64,000 nt of DNA, from the NCBI RefSeq assembly GCF_025567085.1, contig NZ_JAOQJN010000008.1, forward strand, positions 104,496 through 168,495, written 5' to 3'. Positions within the stretch are counted from its first letter, which is position 1; each line of letters opens with the position of its first letter. The position numbers were made by a program, and so were the translations under genes. This document shows positions 43,347-52,546 of this stretch, piece after piece. The stretch is from Bovifimicola ammoniilytica. GTDB taxonomy: Bacteria; Bacillota; Clostridia; Lachnospirales; Lachnospiraceae. The notes under the pieces were generated by a model. The model saw only the letters and a program-made list of their open reading frames with translations. It was not told the DNA's origin and searched no databases.

Positions 43347-45407
43347 CTAATAACCTGATGTCTGCTTTACTTTTATAATAAATTTATCCTCTTTATCTCT
43401 AATAATTTTTCTTGTAAAACCTATATCAGAAAATAATCTTTTTACTTTATATTCAGTATATAATGTAGCTTGTACAATACACTGTTTCATCTGAAAATTC
43501 ACGTTGTATTTATCCTGAATATTTAATTCCATTAAATCAAGCATTCTAATTACCTGTGTATATTTATCCTGCGAGATTAACATATATCTAAGATAATCTT
43601 CATATGTTAAACCACTCTCGACTTTATTTTTATTATTGTCTGAATTAAGACTTTTTAAATTTGATAACGATAAATTCCACTCATCCGTTTTCTTTATTAA
43701 ACTTACTTTTTCACCATCTAGCAGATTCCTTGCATCCACAACGGATTCTGCATATGACCAGGCTGCTATTATCAGAAATTGAGTAAGTCTTACTATTGCG
43801 GGCATACCAGTATAACCTACAATTGTTAGTGCTAATTCATATGCTTCATTTCTCTTTGTACTGTCCTTTAATAAAAATAGAAAATTAAAACCCTCTCTTA
43901 ACAAAATAATTTTATTAATACATTCTTTTAAATTATCTCTGTCACAATCATTTCCAAATAAAATATATTCTATCTCATAATTTAATTGTCCTTTTTTTTC
44001 TTCACTTATATAATCCTTAAATTTGTCAAAAATATATTGACCAACCAATATTTTTCTTAAAAGTTCCTTATCTCTCCCATAGTTCTTCCATTTATGTTCA
44101 GTGTCCTTATATGTATCTGACGATAATTTACTCTTATCTATAGTTTTATCTGATATATCTCCATTTACAACATATCCCATTACTCCATTTTTCTTCAACT
44201 TCTTAACAAAATCAACAACTTCATTTTTCTTCTTTGCAGCATCCTCAATTGAATAATTTACACTCAGGTTAAAATCATAGTCTATAATTTTTTCCTCTGC
44301 CACATAAATTGCCTTATATGAATCTTCTATTAATACATCTGCATTTTCATAATTTGATAACTTATTATAACTATAATCTAATTCATCAGTTCTTTCTGAT
44401 ATTAGAGACATAGAATTGCCTATTTTTTTTACTATTTCTTGTTGTTCCAATGTCATTTTCTTATTATTTTCTATGTTATAGTTATCCTTATCACTATTGA
44501 ACACCTCCTGTTTTAAATTTGTTATCTCCTCTTTCATAATTGAGTATAATTCATCTTGATAATTAGCTTTTTCTTTTTCTAATTTTGTATCCATATCATC
44601 AACATAGTCTTTTGCTAATCCTAAATTTTCAAAATATTTATCTGAATTAATTAATATATCCTGAATATTATTATCTAAAGTGCTCTTCCATTCTTTATAC
44701 TTTCTATACTCAATTATATACATATCAAACAAATTATCTCTTACCTGTCTGTTGTAATCATCTGTCGGTTCTATACTCTTAATCTCGTTTAACCTGTCCT
44801 TCATATTCTGAATGACTTCCTTTGGATTATATGGGCATTGCTTTATGGCATTAATATCATCAAATATATTCTTAACATTCACCTCCATGTCTGTAAGCCT
44901 GTCTGAACACACTTCTAAATTCTTGTTAAATTGTTCTATATCCTTATTTTGAGACAATGCACTGCTATTCTCAATTAGTCTGTCTATAACATCCTGGGCA
45001 ATTGCATTTTTCATATAATCACATATCTGGTCATATATTATTTCACCACCATTATCCATTACATTCTTCACAGTTTCTACTTTACTGTTATTATGTCTTA
45101 GACCTAATACATCATATATATTATATTTAAAGTCTTTTTTATAATTTGAGTTTTTATCTACATATTTTGTATAATCATTTAATAACTGTGTGTCATTCTT
45201 CCATAGAACCATAACTCCATAATCTTCAAATATTTCTCTTGCATAAGATGAAAATGTAGAATCTAACGCCATATATGTTATCTCGTTACATCTTGCGTAT
45301 GCACTTGATACTCTTGATATTTCAATCACTGTACAGACTAACGAGAAAATTAATAACATTATAAGAGACAAAAATACTGTAATGCTTCCTTTTGCCGTTT
45401 TTTTCAT
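43347..45407 (-). CDS. DUF5702-like TadG-type protein
   Basis: A 686-residue protein with a TadG-like start: GSITVFLSLIMLLIFSLVCTVIEISRV (quoted in part: SITVFLSLIMLLIFSLVC), one helix, then a long outer region rich in coiled coil (about 150-400) and a second hydrophobic stretch (about 537-560). The position-5 residue after the Gly is Val-Phe rather than Glu, so it is probably not processed. It fits the DUF5702 group that occurs in clostridial Tad loci. It lies between the Flp pilin and the TadE-like gene. Confidence 0.72.
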   Translation of the reverse strand: MKKTAKGSITVFLSLIMLLIFSLVCTVIEISRVSSAYARCNEITYMALDSTFSSYAREIFEDYGVMVLWKNDTQLLNDYTKYVDKNSNYKKDFKYNIYDVLGLRHNNSKVETVKNVMDNGGEIIYDQICDYMKNAIAQDVIDRLIENSSALSQNKDIEQFNKNLEVCSDRLTDMEVNVKNIFDDINAIKQCPYNPKEVIQNMKDRLNEIKSIEPTDDYNRQVRDNLFDMYIIEYRKYKEWKSTLDNNIQDILINSDKYFENLGLAKDYVDDMDTKLEKEKANYQDELYSIMKEEITNLKQEVFNSDKDNYNIENNKKMTLEQQEIVKKIGNSMSLISERTDELDYSYNKLSNYENADVLIEDSYKAIYVAEEKIIDYDFNLSVNYSIEDAAKKKNEVVDFVKKLKKNGVMGYVVNGDISDKTIDKSKLSSDTYKDTEHKWKNYGRDKELLRKILVGQYIFDKFKDYISEEKKGQLNYEIEYILFGNDCDRDNLKECINKIILLREGFNFLFLLKDSTKRNEAYELALTIVGYTGMPAIVRLTQFLIIAAWSYAESVVDARNLLDGEKVSLIKKTDEWNLSLSNLKSLNSDNNKNKVESGLTYEDYLRYMLISQDKYTQVIRMLDLMELNIQDKYNVNFQMKQCIVQATLYTEYKVKRLFSDIGFTRKIIRDKEDKFIIKVKQTSGY

Positions 45408-45449
45408 ACCCCTTATTTACTCCTCTGTTTTCTATAATATTTTATTGTT

Positions 45450-45665
45450 TTAAAAAGTATTTATTTTACTTGTTAACTTAGAAAATAATGTATTTACTAT
45501 TTTAGTTATTTGTGTTCTGAAGATAACAACAAGCCCAACTAAGACTATTATTATTAAAATTACTTCCACAACACCCATACCTGAATTATCACTCATTAAT
45601 TGATTGAATCGTGCTTTATAATATAAATTGTTAATTGATTTATAAATTTTGTTTTTTAATTTCAT
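45450..45665 (-). CDS. Flp-type pilin
   Basis: A 71-residue prepilin: leader of about 29 residues ending SDNSG, then MGVVEVILIIIVLVGLVVIF with Glu at +5 after the cleavage-site Gly, and a short polar tail. This is the Flp1 pattern of type IVb pilins. After cleavage by TadV the subunits form the Flp pilus. It is placed between TadC and the DUF5702 gene, with GAGGAT upstream. Confidence 0.88.
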   Translation of the reverse strand: MKLKNKIYKSINNLYYKARFNQLMSDNSGMGVVEVILIIIVLVGLVVIFRTQITKIVNTLFSKLTSKINTF

Positions 45666-45695
45666 ATATATCCTCTACTTTCATATTTAATATCT

Positions 45696-47156
45696 CTATA
45701 TACCCATTGATAAAAATGCCGGAATTATTATTATTGCCATTGATATAACTAACATAATTCCCATAGGTAATAATAATTTAGTTCCTGCCTCTTCACCCTT
45801 TTTTCTTGCTAATGCTTTTCTTTCTTCATAAGCATCATTTACTTCACTTTCAAGTATTTCTGATAATCCTTTAGTTCCTTTTCTTATATTTTGTTCAAGT
45901 AAATTTCCAAACTTAATATAAGAATGTATTCCACATCGTTTACCATAGTCTAAATATGCCTGGCACTCTGAATATCCATTTTTCATTTTCTGTCTGGCAT
46001 ATTTCATTTCCTCATATGCATATCTCATTCCTAAAGTACTTTTATTTTTTTCATAATCAGATATAACCTTATCCCATGCTGCAAGTATCGTCATTCCCGC
46101 ACTATGCAATATTGTGATTTTATTTACCATTGTTACATAATCGATTTCCAATTGTTTTCTTCTTTTATCTTCATAGTCCTGTAATTCCTTACCCTTAATC
46201 ATATATAATACCAAAGCCATTACGACACCAATAAATATGTATATTATTGATGATTTCTTTTTCTTTTCCACAAATTCTACTTCTTCATCATTTATACTAT
46301 TCATCAGTTCCACTTCTTTATCTGATTTCGTATATTCATCAATATATTTTTCTATTGATTCGTCTATTATCTCACTCTTTTTTCTTCCCGCTTTATTAAT
46401 CGTCAATGGAATATTATATGTTTTTGAATATGTATCTAATGATAACGTAACTTCTATATCTACACTTACTTTATCCACATTACCAATGTTATCCCATAAG
46501 ATTTTTCCACCATAATCTATATATAATGTGTTATTTAAATTCCAATCAACTGTAACATTGTTATCCAAACTATATATTAATTTGACGTCACCTGTTATAT
46601 TGTTAATACTTTGATTACCATTTAGCATGTTTTTTAAAATACTTTGATAACTGTTTTCAAAAATGAGCTTTACATCATCATAACTGTTGGCCTTTTCGGG
46701 TAATTTTATTTTAACATTCTGTCTATAACCGTCCTTAAACTTTGCTTCTAATTCATATACTTTTTCACCCTCTCCATAATTTTTTCTAAAAATACTTTTT
46801 ACATTACCAGTTTTTGAAAAAGTATTATTTAAACATATTAAATCTCCAAATATTATAATTAAAATAAATGCAATAATAGAAATAGAAATTCTTGATACCA
46901 TATATATGTATGTATCCTCTTTCTTGTAATTATTGACCTTTATTTTTTCTATTCTCTTACCTATCTTCGCATATGATAATCTGTATATTTTTTTATCTAT
47001 AAAATCAAGAATCCAGGCTGACATTCCGTAAATAAATCTAAATGGATTTTCCTTTTTATCCAAATTATCAAAAACATCTTTCTTGTATTTTCCTGTACAA
47101 AAAAATATAATTAAAAATAATAAGATAATTGCTGAGTACACACATATAAACGTCAA
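45696..47156 (-). CDS. TadC-type inner membrane protein with extra outer domain
   Basis: A 486-residue type II secretion F-like protein. The C-terminal half (about 320-486) has the GspF pattern: KITILHSAGMTILAAWDKVI, EMKYARQKMKNGYSECQAY, GRKCGIHSYIKFGNLLEQN-like text and LARKKGEEAGTKLLLPMGIML. Unlike ordinary TadC (about 300 residues) it has a predicted outer beta-rich insertion of about 190 residues (115-300) between two helices. It works with TadB as the platform for the TadA motor. Confidence 0.82.
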   Translation of the reverse strand: MTFICVYSAIILLFLIIFFCTGKYKKDVFDNLDKKENPFRFIYGMSAWILDFIDKKIYRLSYAKIGKRIEKIKVNNYKKEDTYIYMVSRISISIIAFILIIIFGDLICLNNTFSKTGNVKSIFRKNYGEGEKVYELEAKFKDGYRQNVKIKLPEKANSYDDVKLIFENSYQSILKNMLNGNQSINNITGDVKLIYSLDNNVTVDWNLNNTLYIDYGGKILWDNIGNVDKVSVDIEVTLSLDTYSKTYNIPLTINKAGRKKSEIIDESIEKYIDEYTKSDKEVELMNSINDEEVEFVEKKKKSSIIYIFIGVVMALVLYMIKGKELQDYEDKRRKQLEIDYVTMVNKITILHSAGMTILAAWDKVISDYEKNKSTLGMRYAYEEMKYARQKMKNGYSECQAYLDYGKRCGIHSYIKFGNLLEQNIRKGTKGLSEILESEVNDAYEERKALARKKGEEAGTKLLLPMGIMLVISMAIIIIPAFLSMGI

Positions 47157-47200
47157 TATATCACCCCCTGTTATATCTAAATATAATTATTAAGTTTTTC

Positions 47201-47983
47201 TTATATCTCTACTTTTGATATTTTATATCCTAAAAAGAATGCGAACACATATATCATTAAACATACTGACATTACAATTCTACCAGTTATTGAATTATAC
47301 ATAATACTCATCATATTTGGTGATGTTAGTCTTACATATACAATGATACATATTGGAATAATATTCATAATCATTTGTTCATATTTTTTTGAATTAATTA
47401 TTACTTTTATCTCCCTTTCTGTTTCTATTTTTCTACTTATGGAATTTGCTGCATTCTTTACTATTTTTATTAAATCACCACCACTCCTCTTTGCAATACT
47501 TATAATTTCTGAAAATAATTTAATATCCTCTATCCCACTTCTAATTGCAAAATTCTCTATTGCGTTTTCTATTGTGATATTTAACCTTAATTTAATTATA
47601 AGTATTTTTGTTTCCGTACATATATATGACTCCTTTCCGTATAGCTGCGACAATTCTCTATATACTTCCACAAGAGAATTCTCTATAGAATATCCTGCTA
47701 TCAGCTGTGCTGTCATTGACATACAAAAATCCTTAAATTGAACATTTAACTTCTGTATTCTTCTTTGTATTAATACCTTTTTTATCAATTTTAAATAAAA
47801 ATATACAGGTAAAACAAATGCAATTGAAATCCATAAATTATCATAGAAAACATATGAAAATATACATGCTATACCTATAATTACTATAATACTTAATATG
47901 CACTCCTTAATGGTCATTCTATAAATGCTATAGTCTATTTCATTCTCCGTATGATATATCCTCCTTACCGTAACCAGCATCAA
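47201..47983 (-). CDS. tadB: TadB-type inner membrane protein
   Basis: A GspF-type platform protein of up to 260 residues with helices near 34-70 and at the C terminus (about 205-250). The core reads FCMSMTAQLIAGYSIENSLVEVYREL and IISIAKRSGGDLIKIVKNAANSI, typical of TadB. The start is uncertain: the frame begins with TTG/ATG at 47983/47980 inside tadA; AAGGAGG at about 47966-47960 has no standard start codon close by, and ATG 47917 lacks a site. It overlaps tadA by up to 44 bases, implying coupling. Confidence 0.83.
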   Translation of the reverse strand: MMLVTVRRIYHTENEIDYSIYRMTIKECILSIIVIIGIACIFSYVFYDNLWISIAFVLPVYFYLKLIKKVLIQRRIQKLNVQFKDFCMSMTAQLIAGYSIENSLVEVYRELSQLYGKESYICTETKILIIKLRLNITIENAIENFAIRSGIEDIKLFSEIISIAKRSGGDLIKIVKNAANSISRKIETEREIKVIINSKKYEQMIMNIIPICIIVYVRLTSPNMMSIMYNSITGRIVMSVCLMIYVFAFFLGYKISKVEI

Positions 47984-49181
47984 ATAACTTCTTTTGATTA
48001 ATCAAAGTATTTCCTGTCCATTTCAGTTTTCCTTTTACTATACCTTTATTTGTCCCTTCAATATTATCCTCTTCAAATCTATATATAGTATTTGTCAAAA
48101 TCTCTTCTCCATTAAATCCTGTTATCTCAACTATCTCCAAGACTTTTCTGGTTCTGTCTCTTAATCTTCCCAGATGTACTATTATATCTATACCTGATGC
48201 AATCTGACTCTTTATAGCCTTCAATGGCATATCTACACCCATTAAAACCATAGTTTCTAATCTGTTAAGCATATCTTTTGGGCTATTTCCATGTCCGGTA
48301 CTTAAGCTTCCATCATGTCCGGTATTCATTGCCTGCAACATATCTAGTGCCTCTGCTCCTCGTACCTCACCAACAATAATTCTATCCGGCCTCATTCTCA
48401 GACTAGATTTTATCAAAGCTCTTATATCTATTCCATTTTCTCCTTCATCATTTGCCTGTCTAACCTCCATCCTGACTAGGTTATCAACACTTTGTATCTG
48501 CAACTCTGCCGAATCTTCTATAGTAATTATTCTTTCATCACCGGGAATATAATTTGATAATACGTTTAGAAAAGTAGTTTTTCCTGAACCTGTTCCTCCA
48601 CTTATGAAAATATTATATTTGGCGTTTACTAATAGTTTTAAAAAATCAGCAACATTTAAAGATATAGAACCTATTTCAATTAACTTTTTCATGGTTATTG
48701 AATATTCCGGAAATTTTCTTATAGTTACAACCGGACCATTAATGGCAACAGGATTAAGAACAACATTTACCCTCGATCCATCACTAAGTCTGCTATCAAC
48801 TATAGGCGATGATTCGTTAACCCTTCTGTTTACTCCTGATACTATTTGTTGAATTATATCTACCAGTTTCTCCTTTGAACTAAATCTATTATTATATTTC
48901 TCAATTCTACCATCTTTCTCTATAAAAATATTATCTGGACCATTTATCATAATTTCAGTTATATTTTTATCCTCCAGTAATTCCTCCAAAATATCCAATC
49001 CTCTTATAGAATCATATATCTCTTTCTGCAATCTGTATTTTTCTCTAACCGATAGACCTTTTTCATTACCATATTCCAATATAACTTCATCTACAATTTC
49101 TTTTACCCTATCATCTGATATTTCAGTTGAAACGTCTATTTTTTCCATTACCTTTTCTCTTAATTTATTTATATCATCCAA
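47940..49181 (-). CDS. tadA: Tad pilus motor ATPase
   Basis: A 413-residue CpaF/TadA ATPase. The N-terminal domain (about 1-120) has EIMINGPDNIFIEKDGRIE; the core has Walker A ISGGTGSGKTTFLNVL (about 192-207), the Asp box ITIEDSAELQ, Walker B RPDRIIVGEVRGAEALDMLQ and the His box TGHDGSLSTGHGNSP. It powers assembly of the Flp pilus at the inner membrane. It overlaps the TadZ gene by 8 bases and tadB by up to 44. Confidence 0.95.
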   Translation of the reverse strand: MDDINKLREKVMEKIDVSTEISDDRVKEIVDEVILEYGNEKGLSVREKYRLQKEIYDSIRGLDILEELLEDKNITEIMINGPDNIFIEKDGRIEKYNNRFSSKEKLVDIIQQIVSGVNRRVNESSPIVDSRLSDGSRVNVVLNPVAINGPVVTIRKFPEYSITMKKLIEIGSISLNVADFLKLLVNAKYNIFISGGTGSGKTTFLNVLSNYIPGDERIITIEDSAELQIQSVDNLVRMEVRQANDEGENGIDIRALIKSSLRMRPDRIIVGEVRGAEALDMLQAMNTGHDGSLSTGHGNSPKDMLNRLETMVLMGVDMPLKAIKSQIASGIDIIVHLGRLRDRTRKVLEIVEITGFNGEEILTNTIYRFEEDNIEGTNKGIVKGKLKWTGNTLINQKKLFDAGYGKEDISYGE

Positions 49182-50163
49182 TATTTCCCTCCATCATTAT
49201 ATCTGTCATCTCTTTAATAATGTAATCGTCACCTTTGCTTAGTACATTACTGACATCAATCTTCTTTATTACAGTATTTTTTAATTCATTATTTACATTT
49301 TCAAGATAATTAAAAAATAGTTTTAATTTTATTGATGAATAATTGTCATTTAAATGTGGTACAAATACATAATTACATATTTTAAATATTTTAAATATAT
49401 CTCCTACCATATTTGAAACGTCAATTATTATATCTCCATATCTTCCACTATCTTTAATCTTAATAATTAATTCTGCCCATATGTCCTCATTTATCTCAGA
49501 TATATCAGATATATTATTAACAGGCGGAATTATATCTGTATTATTATATTTCTTAACTATTGCATCTAATTTTATATTGAAATTACTATTTTCCTTTAGA
49601 CAATAATATATCAAATCTGATATATTAAGCCCTCCATCAAAAATATCTTTATTTAAAGAAAATTCTTCTAAATCAATAATAAGCGACTTATTCTCTTTTA
49701 ATGCATAAGCTAATTTCATACATAATGTACTCTTTCCACATCTGTTAACAGGCGAATAAATAGCTGTTATCCTGACATTCATATCCCTATCTAATATATT
49801 ATCTTTTACATCTGAATTTTTACATGTATAATTAGCATAATTATTCAGTATATCACTAATTATCATACACATTTTCCGATATCTATAAACTGCCTCATAC
49901 CCTTGAATTCTTAAAACATTCTTCTCTTCTGACAAAATCTGGATATATGCATTAATATTTTTTATTAATTTTATATCTATACAATATTCTGCCAATATAA
50001 GAATATTAATATTATTTGTTTCACAAAATTCTCTGAATTTATCAACATTGCTAAATGTAAATATCGAATACCTTTCATTAATATAATCCAACAAATATTC
50101 ATTAATACCAGTTATATATTCTTCATCTGTATCATAAACAACAATTATTATCTGATTACCCAT
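49174..50163 (-). CDS. TadZ/CpaE-like ATPase
   Basis: A 329-residue protein. Residues about 1-115 form a receiver-like domain without the usual phosphorylation site. Residues about 130-329 are a ParA/MinD-like ATPase with a P-loop SPVNRCGKSTLCMKLAYAL that has lost the second Lys of the deviant Walker motif, and LIIDLEEF. TadZ places the Tad machine at one cell pole. It is the first gene of the locus. GGAGG is 12 bases before the ATG, slightly far. Confidence 0.8.
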   Translation of the reverse strand: MGNQIIIVVYDTDEEYITGINEYLLDYINERYSIFTFSNVDKFREFCETNNINILILAEYCIDIKLIKNINAYIQILSEEKNVLRIQGYEAVYRYRKMCMIISDILNNYANYTCKNSDVKDNILDRDMNVRITAIYSPVNRCGKSTLCMKLAYALKENKSLIIDLEEFSLNKDIFDGGLNISDLIYYCLKENSNFNIKLDAIVKKYNNTDIIPPVNNISDISEINEDIWAELIIKIKDSGRYGDIIIDVSNMVGDIFKIFKICNYVFVPHLNDNYSSIKLKLFFNYLENVNNELKNTVIKKIDVSNVLSKGDDYIIKEMTDIMMEGNIG

Positions 50164-50355
50164 TCATGTCATTTACCTCCATATATATTTTCAAAAGTTA
50201 ACTTATTGATGTAACATATTATATATTATAAGTTTGATTTTGTAAATAGGTTTTTAAAAATAATATCAAAATTATTTGTAACTTATTTGAATGAATAAAT
50301 TTATTATTATATGACTATACTTATATATGAAATATTTGTAAAAAGAGGTGTAATT

Positions 50356-50598
50356 TTGTTCAGAAAAAGGGAAAAACCATCAAATACCATGCTATTAAAT
50401 GAATATAGAGATCAGTTATCAGAAAAGGAAATACTTAAAATTGAATTAGAGGAAACAAAATTAGCATTAGATGCAGTATACACCATTCTTCAGAACGTGA
50501 CCGAACCTGAATTAATAGACAGTGCTATATATGAACTTAATTCCATTCAAATGAAATATTCATTTCTTCATAGAAAATTTGTGGAGCTTACTGCTTAA
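50356..50598 (+). CDS. DUF2508 (YaaL-like) protein
   Basis: An 80-residue helical protein: FRKREKPSNTMLLNEYRDQL, EETKLALDAVYTILQNVTE, LIDSAIYELNSIQMKYSFL. This matches the small DUF2508 family found near recR/dnaX in Bacillus, of unknown role. The start is TTG 50356, seven bases after AGAGGTG; the longer frame from 50311 has no site. Here it stands alone, divergent from the Tad locus and followed by a long inverted repeat. Confidence 0.78.
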   Translation: MFRKREKPSNTMLLNEYRDQLSEKEILKIELEETKLALDAVYTILQNVTEPELIDSAIYELNSIQMKYSFLHRKFVELTA

Positions 50599-50635
50599 TT
50601 GTCCTTTATATTCAAACACATATTTTATTAATATT

Positions 50636-50737
50636 TATAGAAAAAAGTTTTTAGAGAATTTTGTGATAATTGTCAACTTACTGGTAATAATTTCATCTTT
50701 CACAATTATCACATTTTTCTAAAGACTTTTTTCTATA
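50636..50737. repeat. Long imperfect inverted repeat
   Basis: Left arm 50636-50673 and right arm 50702-50737 pair over about 30 positions: TATAGAAAAAAGT with its complement at the outer end and GTGATAATTGT with ACAATTATCAC at the inner end, with a short mismatched part between. The loop is 28 bases. It may be a terminator for the DUF2508 gene or a small mobile repeat. Confidence 0.6.
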
Positions 50738-50838
50738 ACTTATCTTTTTGTCACTCCACTATCTTTATACACCACATTTATTATTGAATTTCTATACATT
50801 TTACTACTTTTATTAAAATTTAAATTTACTTTATATGA

Positions 50839-50922
50839 AATAGCTATTTAAAAAATATTTTAAATAGCTATTGACATATAACAAATTTATATTATAATCT
50901 ATTTAAAATTATTTTTAAATAG
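50839..50922 (+). promoter_or_regulatory. Promoter of sdpR-sdpI flanked by two perfect palindromes
   Basis: TTGACA (50871-50876), a 16-base spacer and TATAAT (50893-50898) form the promoter. Upstream, AATAGCTATTTAAAA (50839-50853) and its exact complement (50858-50872) form a 15-base-arm palindrome abutting the -35. Downstream, CTATTTAAAA (50899-50908) and TTTTAAATAG (50913-50922) form a second one at the start point. Both share the core ATTTAAAA-n4-TTTTAAAT and are evident ArsR-type operators. Confidence 0.85.
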
Positions 50923-50930
50923 GTGTTAAA

Positions 50931-51203
50931 ATGAGTGAATTAAATATTTTCAAAGTCTTGTCTGATAAGCAGCGCCGTGACATTCTGGTAATGCTTAAAG
51001 ATGGTAAAATGAGTGCCGGAGAAATTGCTGAGAAATTAGATATCTCGCCTGCCGCACTTTCATATCATCTAAAATTATTAAAAAATGCTGACCTGATTAT
51101 GGAATACAAAGACAAAAACTTTATTTATTATGAAATAAATACAAGCGTCTTTGAAGAACTAATCTTGTGGGTAAAACAGTTTGGAGGTAACAAAAATGAG
51201 TAA
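50931..51203 (+). CDS. sdpR: ArsR family autorepressor, SdpR type
   Basis: A 90-residue winged-helix protein: NIFKVLSDKQRRDILVMLKDGK, SAGEIAEKLDISPAALSYHLKLLK and a wing with KDKNFIYYEI. It has no metal-binding Cys pair, so it is the SdpR/autorepressor type rather than a metal sensor. In Bacillus subtilis, SdpR represses sdpRI and is sequestered by SdpI when toxin is bound. AGGTG precedes the ATG. It overlaps the SdpI gene by 8 bases. The palindromes at 50839-50922 are its likely sites. Confidence 0.88.
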   Translation: MSELNIFKVLSDKQRRDILVMLKDGKMSAGEIAEKLDISPAALSYHLKLLKNADLIMEYKDKNFIYYEINTSVFEELILWVKQFGGNKNE

Positions 51204-51906
51204 ATTTTTCAAATCTAAAAAAATAATGTGGATAATCTCTATTATTCCACTAATATTAACCGGCATTGTAATACAGTTTATGCCTGATTCTGTACCTATG
51301 CACTATGATATGTCAGGTCAGATTGACAGATGGGGGTCTAAATACGAAAATATTATTTTTCCAATTTTGATTATTTTAATTACTCTCTTCTGGCAAATAT
51401 TTATTCTTTATTATGAGAAAAAGGCTTTAACTGCTTCAACAGATAAAGAGCGTCATGAAGCAGCATCTAATGCTAAATGCCTTATTATTGTTTCAATTTC
51501 AACTTCCATTGTTTTTGGAATAATGCAATGTTTTATTTTATTTGGTTCGTATTTTGAAGCCACGAAAAATTCAACTCACGCTTCAATCGATATTGCTAAA
51601 GTTTCTTGTATATTATTGGGTGTACTTTATATTATTCTTGGAAATTATATGCCTAAAACAAAGAAAAACGGAACTATTGGTGTGAGAATTTCGTGGAGTA
51701 TGTATAATGATGTAACTTGGGCTAAATCTAATCATTTTGGTGCAATTGCACTTATCATTACAGGGCTATTAACAATTATAACATCTATTTTTGTAAGTGG
51801 AAATCTATCTACTATACTAATGCTCATTTATTTAGCAATTGCTGTAGTAGCTATACTCATTTATTCCTACGATATTTATAGGGATGAATGTAAGTCTAGA
51901 CATTAA
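51196..51906 (+). CDS. sdpI: SdpI family membrane protein
   Basis: A 236-residue membrane protein with about six helices: an N-terminal DUF1648 part (IVIQFMPDSVPMHYDMSGQ, IDRWGSKY) and a C-terminal SdpI part (LGNYMPKTKKNGTIGVRISWS). SdpI gives immunity to the SDP cannibalism toxin and acts as a receptor that titrates SdpR. No sdpABC toxin genes are present, so it may detect a toxin from other cells. The ATG at 51196 is eight bases after GGAGG and overlaps the sdpR stop region. Confidence 0.9.
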   Translation: MSKFFKSKKIMWIISIIPLILTGIVIQFMPDSVPMHYDMSGQIDRWGSKYENIIFPILIILITLFWQIFILYYEKKALTASTDKERHEAASNAKCLIIVSISTSIVFGIMQCFILFGSYFEATKNSTHASIDIAKVSCILLGVLYIILGNYMPKTKKNGTIGVRISWSMYNDVTWAKSNHFGAIALIITGLLTIITSIFVSGNLSTILMLIYLAIAVVAILIYSYDIYRDECKSRH

Positions 51907-51930
51907 TATCCAGTTAATTGGTTATGTTTA

Positions 51931-52449
51931 TTATTTATCTGCATTTTCAATTCCAGTTCCATCATATGCATTTTTCTCAACATATGTCATCATCATATTA
52001 TATCTTATACAATGGGTGATAATAAACATAACTAATGCTATAAACAAACACTTTTTATTTATTATAATTCCAGCTATAACCAATCCGCTTATACATAACC
52101 CCGCAACTATTATTAAAAATATGTGGTCTTTAAGCCATTTATTTTTATAAAAATCTATTTTTTCTTTAATTGAAAAACTACCTGATTTTATCATCTGTTT
52201 AATATTTTCTTCAGCAGCAACTTTATACTTCTCATCTGTTAACCTTTCTCCACTAAGAATTTCATTAATACTAACTTTGAATAAATCACTCATTATTAAC
52301 AATATGTCAGCTGGTGGCAGATATGTACCTGTCTCCCATCTTGATATTGTCTTATTTGTTACACCAATTTTTTCTCCAAGTTGTTCCTGTGTATATCCAT
52401 TTTCCTTTCTAAGAACTGCTATAAATTTACCTATTTTTTTTAAGTCCAT
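51931..52449 (-). CDS. XRE HTH regulator with membrane tail
   Basis: A 172-residue protein: an N-terminal HTH (about 5-60; IGKFIAVLRKENGYTQEQLG, VTNKTISRWETGTYLPPADI) and, after a linker, two hydrophobic segments (about 114-132 and 136-153). Membrane-tethered XRE proteins of this size are common in clostridia and may sense envelope-active compounds. The start is ATG 52449, six bases after GGAGGTGAC; the frame runs open upstream to 52590 and would overlap the next gene. It converges with sdpI. Confidence 0.88.
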   Translation of the reverse strand: MDLKKIGKFIAVLRKENGYTQEQLGEKIGVTNKTISRWETGTYLPPADILLIMSDLFKVSINEILSGERLTDEKYKVAAEENIKQMIKSGSFSIKEKIDFYKNKWLKDHIFLIIVAGLCISGLVIAGIIINKKCLFIALVMFIITHCIRYNMMMTYVEKNAYDGTGIENADK

Positions 52450-52546
52450 TTCTGTCACCTCCGTAAATATTATAGTAATTACCATTCTTTTTGTCTTTAC
52501 CATAAACAGCGAATTATATTCTCGCCTGTATAAGTTATACACAACC

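Larger units (their letters stand above)
50599..50930. other. Intergenic region with a long inverted repeat and the SdpR control region
   Basis: It contains the hairpin at 50636-50737 and the palindromic promoter region at 50839-50922, described separately. No gene is visible. Confidence 0.7.

Noticed and set aside
51884..52150. Plus-strand open frame of 88 codons after sdpI
   Set aside because: It lies antisense to the XRE membrane tail, whose codon pattern, motif and ribosome site are convincing.
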